This document shows, piece after piece, positions 58,235 through 64,000 of a stretch of 64,000 nt of DNA. The position numbers and the translations under genes are program-made. Source of the DNA: Synechococcus sp. BIOS-U3-1 (GTDB lineage Bacteria; Cyanobacteriota; Cyanobacteriia; PCC-6307; Cyanobiaceae); contig NZ_CP047936.1 of assembly GCF_014279975.1 (NCBI RefSeq), positions 1,426,001-1,490,000 of the forward strand, written 5' to 3'. Under the pieces are notes generated by a model that worked only from the letters and a program-made list of their open reading frames with translations, was not told where the DNA came from and made no database searches. How positions within the stretch are numbered: the first letter of the stretch is position 1; each line of letters starts with the position of its first letter.

Positions 58235-59227
58235 ATGCAAACGCTGGAGGAGTATTGCCGAAGGTTCAAAGATGCAGATGCAGCCTGGCCGGAGCTCCCG
58301 GTTGCCGCCGATGAACGGGAACAGTGGTGGGAGCAATGGTTAGTAGACCGGGACCCGGCGGGATACTGGGATGATCTCCGTCAGCTCCTGCCGCAGCTAT
58401 TACTGCGACCTGGCAGCGACGTTCACAGTAGTGATGCCTACCAACGGTTAGTAATGCGGGGCGAGCCTGCACAGGCTGCCGACCTAAAACGAGCGCCGGT
58501 TCTGCTTGAGCCTTCAGGAACAACGATCACCATTGCGCAGCATCCGACCGGTGCCGTTCCAGTGCTGACCTTTGGAAACCATGAGGATTTTGTGCTGGCA
58601 GTGCGCTGTCTGGCCCACCGCTGTGAGGCAGTTCCAATGCAGCCCACTGTGCATGCTCAGGCGGTTTCAGGACTGATCCACTGGGGTTTAATCCGCAAGT
58701 TGGGTGTTCAGGCACGATGCCAGATTCTCCTTTTGCACCGGGCCCCCTACGCCTCTCTTCCACTAGAGACGATTGCAGGTGAGCCGCCAATGGAACGCTG
58801 GCTAGACCTGTCGCAAACCTGGCGGCTGGAACATGAGCTCACCCATATCGCCTGCCGCAGGTTGGTTGGTGAAATGCGAATCAATTTGTTTGACGAAATC
58901 GTCGCCGATGCCATGGGGATGACAGCAGCGATTGGCCACTTTGATGCAGACCTATTCCGGAGAGGTCTGGGGCTCTCGATCGAGGGAGTCCCAGAAGCGC
59001 AGGCCAGGGCCCATGTCTACGTCTCAACGCTTGAGCCGAGCCAGCATCATCAGGCCTTCCAGCTCACACTCCAACGTGCGGGCGAACTGGAAAAACTTCT
59101 AAACGAGAAGCGTTGGCCAGGGCACTCGATGGCGTTGTTGGGAAAGCTGGTCCGCGGGCAGCTGACTCAACCGTTCATGGAAGTCGCCGGTTCAGAGCTG
59201 GGTTCGGAGCTGGATTGCGAGGCATAA
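58235..59227 (+). CDS. Conserved protein with zincin-like HELTH motif
   Basis: A 330-residue protein unlike any named family that I know. It contains HELTHIACRRLVGEMRINLFDEIVADAMGM-type sequence: HELTH followed 15 residues later by an acidic EIVAD, the layout of a gluzincin active site. The N-terminal half has DPAGYWDDLRQLLPQLLLRP. No signal peptide or helix is seen. Start ATG 58235 lies 65 bases after the dehydrogenase gene. Its 3' 61 bases overlap dnaG. Confidence 0.7.
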   Translation: MQTLEEYCRRFKDADAAWPELPVAADEREQWWEQWLVDRDPAGYWDDLRQLLPQLLLRPGSDVHSSDAYQRLVMRGEPAQAADLKRAPVLLEPSGTTITIAQHPTGAVPVLTFGNHEDFVLAVRCLAHRCEAVPMQPTVHAQAVSGLIHWGLIRKLGVQARCQILLLHRAPYASLPLETIAGEPPMERWLDLSQTWRLEHELTHIACRRLVGEMRINLFDEIVADAMGMTAAIGHFDADLFRRGLGLSIEGVPEAQARAHVYVSTLEPSQHHQAFQLTLQRAGELEKLLNEKRWPGHSMALLGKLVRGQLTQPFMEVAGSELGSELDCEA

Positions 59228-61266
59228 CCGGCACAGCGCTGCTGATCAAGATGTTGGATGTGTCGACGTTCGCTGTAATACAGCTTCTGAAAACGCAGCG
59301 CTTCAGCGTTGAGGTCTTCGAACATGACGTGGATACGCTGCTCCATGTCGACTTCCACCTCAACAGCCGGAACTGACTGCTCATCTTTTTCCTGCTCAAT
59401 CAAGACGGCGATGCAACGCTCCAGGGTCTGCAGTCGCTGACCAGTCCAGGCTTCCAGCAGATGTCGGCAACGTTTGTGACTCTTCTGACGCTCGAGCATT
59501 GCTGCAGTTCCGCGTAGCTGATCCATGGGCCGAGCCAGTGCGACACGCTGCAGTTCATCCGGCTCGAGCAGTGGCGTCAGACGCGTCACCAGATCACTGT
59601 TTTCCAGCAGGAGCTGATCCGTGAGCAATCGAGGTAGATCAAGGTCTGCCAGTTCCTCGCCGCGATCCTCACCACGACTGACCGCTTCAAGACGCACACT
59701 GCCGAGATTGCCTTCCTCAAGATCGGTGATGCTCGACCAGAGCAAGCGGTGATGCTGAAGCGCAAAATCCTCAAGCTCCCGACTCCTCAGTTCTTGACGG
59801 ATGCCGGCCCGATGGGATGGGCAATGAAGATAAAGCAGCAGGATCTCCGCTTCAGAACGTTCACGCTGGGAGGCTTCGCCAGCCTTCTCATGCCGCGCCG
59901 AGCGTCCATGCCAACGCTGACCCTGAACTTGCTGGCGGAGATCCTCTTCCAGTTGCAGGGCCAAACGCCCCTGCCCACCGCTGAGGCGCTCGGCCACCTG
60001 CTGGATGTAGTGGGTGCGGATGGCGGACTGTGGAAGCTTGCCCAGCAGCGCTACAAGCGAAGACACCGAACGCTGGAACTGATCCGCTTTGCTGAGATCC
60101 CTGCCCTCAAGAACCTGTTCGATCTGCCAGTCAAGCCAGAGCGGCGCCTGATCCAGTAAGGCCCGGTAGTCACCGGCACCGTGATCCTTGAGAAATTCAT
60201 CGGGGTCCTTTCCGGATGGAAGGTGCAGGACCCTCAACTCCAGTTGTCCCTGAAGCGCTAGTTGCTCCACTTCACCGATCGCTCGGTTGGCAGCACGGAT
60301 GCCAGCACCATCGGCATCGAAATTCAGAACGATGCGCTTGCCATCACTGCACCGACACAGCTGGGTGATCTGCTGACTGCTAAGAGCGGTGCCCAGAGAG
60401 GCCACCGAATTAGTGACTCCTGACGCATGCAGGGCGATTACATCGAAGTAACCCTCCACCACCACAGCACGGTCGTCCTTACGGATTGCTGATGAAGCCC
60501 GGTCAAGACCAAAGAGATGCTTGCCCTTCTCGAACACCTCTGTTTCAGGTGAGTTGAGGTACTTGGGCTCAGTGCCATCCAAGCTTCGACCACCGAACCC
60601 AATCACCCGCCCCTGGCGGTCACGAATGGGAACAATCACCCGATGGCGGAAGCGGTCATAAAAACCATTCCCCCCTTTGCGGGGAACAACAAGACCGGCT
60701 GCTTCAAGCAGCTCGGGCGCAAGCCCCTCCACCTGCTGCAGATGCTTGAGAAGGCCATCCCACTGCTCCGGGGCATAACCAAGCTCAAACTGATCGAGGG
60801 TGGTTTCGCTCAGGCCACGCGTCTCACTCAGATAGCGAAGAGCATCAGCACCAGCGACGGTCCTGAGCTGTGCACGAAACCAGCCAGAGGCAAGCGCAAG
60901 CGCCCGGTGCAACTTGTCGCGGCGAGACAGCTGCTGTTTAAGTTTCTCCTGCTGCGGACCATCGACGGTCTCCACCGGCAGCTGGTAACGCCTGGCAAGG
61001 TCAAGGACAACCTCACTGAAGCTCTGTCGCTGAAACTCCATCAGGAATTTGATGGAGTTGCCTCCAGCGCCGCAGGAGAAGCAGTAGTAGAACTGCTTGG
61101 CAGGAGACACCGTCATGGACGGCTTGCTGTCGTCGTGAAACGGGCAGATGCCGACAAACTCACGACCCTTTTTCTTGAGCACGACGTGCTCACCAACAAC
61201 ATCCACGATGTCGGCGCGTTCTTTAACGGCCTCGATGGTTCGTGGGTGAAGTCGGGGGCTGACCAT
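59167..61266 (-). CDS. dnaG: DNA primase
   Basis: DnaG makes the RNA primers for replication. The 699-residue protein has the zinc finger C41-x2-H44-x17-C62-x2-C65 (GICPFHDDSKPSM; YYCFSCGAGG), the primase core with RVIGFGGRSLDGTEPKYLNS, and the Toprim domain VVVEGYFDVIALHASG and VLNFDADGAGIRAANR. The C-terminal region (from about 420) is long and charged and would bind helicase. ATG 61266 matches homologous N-termini; the upstream frame to 61320 is open. It overlaps the convergent zincin-like gene by 61 bases. Confidence 0.96.
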   Translation of the reverse strand: MVSPRLHPRTIEAVKERADIVDVVGEHVVLKKKGREFVGICPFHDDSKPSMTVSPAKQFYYCFSCGAGGNSIKFLMEFQRQSFSEVVLDLARRYQLPVETVDGPQQEKLKQQLSRRDKLHRALALASGWFRAQLRTVAGADALRYLSETRGLSETTLDQFELGYAPEQWDGLLKHLQQVEGLAPELLEAAGLVVPRKGGNGFYDRFRHRVIVPIRDRQGRVIGFGGRSLDGTEPKYLNSPETEVFEKGKHLFGLDRASSAIRKDDRAVVVEGYFDVIALHASGVTNSVASLGTALSSQQITQLCRCSDGKRIVLNFDADGAGIRAANRAIGEVEQLALQGQLELRVLHLPSGKDPDEFLKDHGAGDYRALLDQAPLWLDWQIEQVLEGRDLSKADQFQRSVSSLVALLGKLPQSAIRTHYIQQVAERLSGGQGRLALQLEEDLRQQVQGQRWHGRSARHEKAGEASQRERSEAEILLLYLHCPSHRAGIRQELRSRELEDFALQHHRLLWSSITDLEEGNLGSVRLEAVSRGEDRGEELADLDLPRLLTDQLLLENSDLVTRLTPLLEPDELQRVALARPMDQLRGTAAMLERQKSHKRCRHLLEAWTGQRLQTLERCIAVLIEQEKDEQSVPAVEVEVDMEQRIHVMFEDLNAEALRFQKLYYSERRHIQHLDQQRCAGYASQSSSEPSSEPATSMNG

Positions 61267-61363
61267 CAGAACATTCTGCGAGAGACCGCGCCCAACGGCG
61301 ATCAGGGTTGCAGATGACAATCCTGAGAGAGCTCAATACCATCTCTGCAAAGGTCTGGGAACC

Positions 61364-62356
61364 ATGCACCAGGGCTCCTCACTACTTCTCGCACTGGGAT
61401 TGTCCGCTGCAATCCTGAGCGGATGCAGTGCTTCTGAGAAGCAGTCGATTGAGACGGAAAGACTCCAACCCCGTCAGGTGTCTGCCCTGGGACGGATTGA
61501 ACCTCTCGACGGAATCCTCAAGGTGAGTCTTCCGAATTCACTGAGCAACGACAGCATTCGCCAGGTTCTGGTGGAAGAGGGGCAGGTTGTTGAACAGGGG
61601 CAGGCTCTCGCCATTCTCGAGACTCAGCCCGTCCTCAAAGCGAATCTGAACAAAGCGGAAGCCGAGGTGACAGCAGCACAGCGGGGACTGGATGCTCAAA
61701 TCTCAGTGATTGAGCGCTACCGAGCTGAGCGACGACAGGCACAGGCAGAAGCACGTCGTGGCAAGGAGCTCTATCAAGATGGTGCGACCAGCCTTCAACG
61801 CTATGAGGCGTTACAGGCCGATTCGGACGCAGCCCTGGCCCAACTCAATGAGGCGATCGCCAATGAGGTCACGCTCAAGGCAGAAGTAGGTGTCAAGCAG
61901 GCTCAGGTGAAACAGGCCCGGGCTGACCTGGACCAGTCGACAGTGAAAGCACCGTCCAAAGGCACCATTCTTGAAATTCTGGCCCGACCAGGAAACCGAG
62001 TGGGCGAAGACGGACTGCTTCTACTGGGTGACACCACCAAGATGGGCGTGGTTGCTGAGGTTTACCAGAGCGATCTACCTGAAATCCGTCCCGGACAAAC
62101 GGCCACCATCACCGCCAATGGCTTCCCCGACAGAAGTCAGAAAGCCAAAGTGACTGAAATTGCTCAACAGATCAGCAGTCAGAGCGTGGCCACCGGTGAA
62201 GCCGGTGACAAGGTTGATCAACGGGTGGTGAAAGTGAAGCTTGCACTCCCCAAGGAAAGCCTGGCCATCGCCAGCAGAATCAACAACCTCCAAGTAAACG
62301 TTCTGTTCGACCCACTGACGGACGAACAACGCCGCATCAGACCCCAGCAGCCCTGA
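61364..62356 (+). CDS. devB: DevB-type membrane fusion protein (second cluster)
   Basis: A 330-residue adaptor with a lipoprotein-type signal peptide (LLLALGLSAAILSGCSAS, lipobox Cys), then RQVSALGRIEPLDGILKVSL, lipoyl half VLVEEGQVVEQGQALAILET, a coiled coil (about residues 90-190) and KAPSKGTILEILARPGNRVG. Unlike the 4-kb paralogue, which has an N-terminal helix, this copy appears lipid-anchored. It is 10 bases upstream of devC. Confidence 0.9.
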   Translation: MHQGSSLLLALGLSAAILSGCSASEKQSIETERLQPRQVSALGRIEPLDGILKVSLPNSLSNDSIRQVLVEEGQVVEQGQALAILETQPVLKANLNKAEAEVTAAQRGLDAQISVIERYRAERRQAQAEARRGKELYQDGATSLQRYEALQADSDAALAQLNEAIANEVTLKAEVGVKQAQVKQARADLDQSTVKAPSKGTILEILARPGNRVGEDGLLLLGDTTKMGVVAEVYQSDLPEIRPGQTATITANGFPDRSQKAKVTEIAQQISSQSVATGEAGDKVDQRVVKVKLALPKESLAIASRINNLQVNVLFDPLTDEQRRIRPQQP

Positions 62357-62366
62357 AGGTGGTGTC

Positions 62367-63527
62367 ATGAAACTGATCAAGCGCACCCCCATCGCCTGGC
62401 TTCAGTTGTCTCACCGTCCCCTGCGTCTGGCGGCGGCTCTGGCAGGAGTTGGATTCGCCAATGTTCTGGTGTTTTTCCAGCTCGGTCTTTCTGGGGGTCT
62501 CTACGACAGCCAGAAACGCCCGATTCAACAGTTCAACGGATCTCTAGCTGTGATCCCCCGTCGATACACGAATTTTGGAGAACCTGCTGGCTTCTCCAGG
62601 TCACGGTTGTTGCAGGTCCTTGGGTTCCAGGGCGTGAGTGGAGTCAGTCCTTTGCGGCTGGGAAAACTGCAGTGGTTGAATCCGGAAACCCAGGAATCAA
62701 CACAGGCTTTGGTGATGGGCGTTGACCCCGGTAATCCGGCACTGATCCTTCCGGAACTGATCGAACAGCGCTCGTCACTGCAACTGCAAGGTGGCGTTCT
62801 GTTCGACAAGGCCTCCAAATCATCAGCCGGTCCAGTGACTGCACGCCTCGAGCAAGGTCAGTCCTTCACTACTGAACTCAATGGTCAACGCAGCAGCGTG
62901 AACGGGCTGTTTCAACTTGGCCTCACCTTCGCTGCTGATATCAATCTGATCACTTCAACGAGCAATTTCCAGAGTCTTTTCCCAGACCGTGATTCCAATG
63001 AAATTCAGATTGGAGTGGTACAACTTCAGTCGGGTGCGGATGCCAGCGCTGTTCAAAGTCGACTCGACGAGGTTCTAGGTCCCTCCCTTCAAGTTCTCAC
63101 CGTGGAGGAGCTGCAGCTACGCGAGGTAGAGCACTGGAAACGCAACACATCCTTCGGATTGATCTTCGGACTTGGAGTTCTTGTAGGTTTCAGCGTTGGA
63201 GGAATTGTTGTCTACCAGATTCTTTTTTCTGAAGTAGGTGAACATATCAGCGAATACGCCACGATGAAAGCAATGGGATATGACGATGGTTTCGTCGTTG
63301 CGATCATCATTCAAGAATCTGTGATTTTGGCAAGCCTGGCTTTTCTGCCAAGCCTGATTGTTTCTGCTCTACTTTACAGAGTCCTGATGCAAGCCACCGG
63401 TTTACTGGTGGTGATGTCGCTCAGTCGTGCGGCACTTGTATTCAGCATGACGCTGCTTCTTTGTACAGGCTCAGGTTGGCTCGCCACAGCAAAACTAAGA
63501 CGACTGGATCCGGCTGATGTGTTCTGA
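62367..63527 (+). CDS. devC: DevC-type permease (second cluster)
   Basis: The 386-residue permease has helix 1 (LAAALAGVGFANVLVFFQLG), a periplasmic domain and three C-terminal helices (FGLIFGLGVLVGFSVGGIVV). Conserved YATMKAMGYDDGFVVAIIIQ and the ending RRLDPADVF parallel the copy at 2981. ATG 62367 follows devB by 10 bases, and devA starts 2 bases after its stop. Confidence 0.92.
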   Translation: MKLIKRTPIAWLQLSHRPLRLAAALAGVGFANVLVFFQLGLSGGLYDSQKRPIQQFNGSLAVIPRRYTNFGEPAGFSRSRLLQVLGFQGVSGVSPLRLGKLQWLNPETQESTQALVMGVDPGNPALILPELIEQRSSLQLQGGVLFDKASKSSAGPVTARLEQGQSFTTELNGQRSSVNGLFQLGLTFAADINLITSTSNFQSLFPDRDSNEIQIGVVQLQSGADASAVQSRLDEVLGPSLQVLTVEELQLREVEHWKRNTSFGLIFGLGVLVGFSVGGIVVYQILFSEVGEHISEYATMKAMGYDDGFVVAIIIQESVILASLAFLPSLIVSALLYRVLMQATGLLVVMSLSRAALVFSMTLLLCTGSGWLATAKLRRLDPADVF

Positions 63528-63529
63528 TC

Positions 63530-64000
63530 ATGACTGAACAAAAGCCACTAGTAGAAATCAAGAATTTGAATCACTGGTTCGGAGATGGAGATCAACGCAA
63601 ACAGGTTTTGCGGTCGATTAACCTCACAGTTCAACCCGGTGAAATTACAATTCTTCTAGGACCTTCTGGGTCAGGCAAAACTACATTGCTGACGATGGTT
63701 GGCGGACTGCGTTCAGCGCAGGATGGCAGTTTGCGGATCTTCAACGAAGAATTGAGGGAAACATCGAAGGCCAATCTCACTAAACTGCGTCGCAAAGTGG
63801 GGTTTATTTTTCAGGCACACAATTTGATGCCGTATCTCAACTCTCAGCAAAACGTTCGGCTTGGATTAGAGGTTGTTCCCGAATGGCTCGAGCGCGGCCA
63901 GGCGGCCATGAATGATCGCTGTAACGAGATTCTTGGACAAGTGGGCCTCGGGGAGCGTGTTGATTACTTTCCTTCAAAACTCTCGGGTGGGCAAAAACAA
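63530..64000 (+). CDS. devA: DevA-type ATPase (second cluster), truncated by the window
   Basis: The visible 157 codons start MTEQKPLVEIKNLNHWFGDG and include Walker A LLGPSGSGKTTLLTMVGGLR, the Q-loop VGFIFQAHNLMPYLNSQQNV and the beginning of the signature KLSGGQKQ. Walker B and H-loop lie beyond the right edge. It overlaps no gene but starts 2 bases after the devC stop, in the same B-C-A order as the minus-strand cluster. Confidence 0.93.
   Translation, partial: MTEQKPLVEIKNLNHWFGDGDQRKQVLRSINLTVQPGEITILLGPSGSGKTTLLTMVGGLRSAQDGSLRIFNEELRETSKANLTKLRRKVGFIFQAHNLMPYLNSQQNVRLGLEVVPEWLERGQAAMNDRCNEILGQVGLGERVDYFPSKLSGGQKQ

Overview
The window reads as chromosomal DNA of a marine picocyanobacterium, most likely a phycobilisome-containing Synechococcus. 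It carries a phycobilin synthesis gene (pcyA), a phycobilisome core gene (apcF), the photosystem II factor psb28, GUN4, glnA, a high-light-inducible (Hli) protein, a cyanobacterial metallothionein, and peptide precursors with the Nif11-type leader known from prochlorosins. No strain can be named from sequence alone. No rRNA, tRNA or CRISPR array was recognised.

Region 1 (1 to about 41 kb) is dense core genome with many ATGA-type overlaps. In order it holds: translation (rpsB-tsf); a first DevB-DevC-DevA exporter on the minus strand; pcyA; a pair of M16 peptidases; bioY-lspA-FHA/PBP1-GTPase as one overlapping plus-strand run; a PLP decarboxylase; tadA; a glyoxylate aminotransferase; apcF divergent from glnA; a methyltransferase and small cyanobacterial proteins; GUN4 with an anti-sigma-type ATPase; mnmH; psb28 with two AI-2E-type permeases; the minus-strand run pdhB-secD-secF; ispE with a DUF3082 gene, rsmA, a uridine-kinase-like gene, yraN, rlmH; and finally a LexA-box-preceded umuDC error-prone polymerase operon and a DUF481 outer-membrane protein.

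Region 2 (about 41 to 56 kb) is an accessory island. It is visibly more A+T rich, gene-poor and full of very small genes, many with signal peptides or one membrane helix. It contains a metallothionein, an Hli gene, a DUF4278 protein, two Nif11-leader and two double-glycine-leader (CCRG-like) peptide precursors, two paralogous secreted TPR proteins, a Zn-ribbon protein and a secreted nuclease. By translating the gaps by eye I also found decayed genes: a tyrosine recombinase relic, a PspC-domain gene with one in-frame stop, a secreted-protein gene with two in-frame stops, and a start-less 3' fragment. Repeated intergenic elements link these genes. An 87-base imperfect repeat and a shared 3' flank with terminator lie beside the precursors, a second repeat family carries terminators, and the two double-glycine precursors share a duplicated upstream region with helically phased TTCTGGTGA boxes. 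No lanthipeptide synthetase is in the window, so any modification would have to be supplied from elsewhere.

Region 3 (about 57 to 64 kb) returns to core-like genes: small conserved proteins, a KduD-like dehydrogenase, a HELTH-motif zincin-like protein, DNA primase, and a second DevB-DevC-DevA exporter on the plus strand whose ATPase runs off the window. Start sites were chosen from homology pattern, overlaps and spacing; alternatives are given where they matter.
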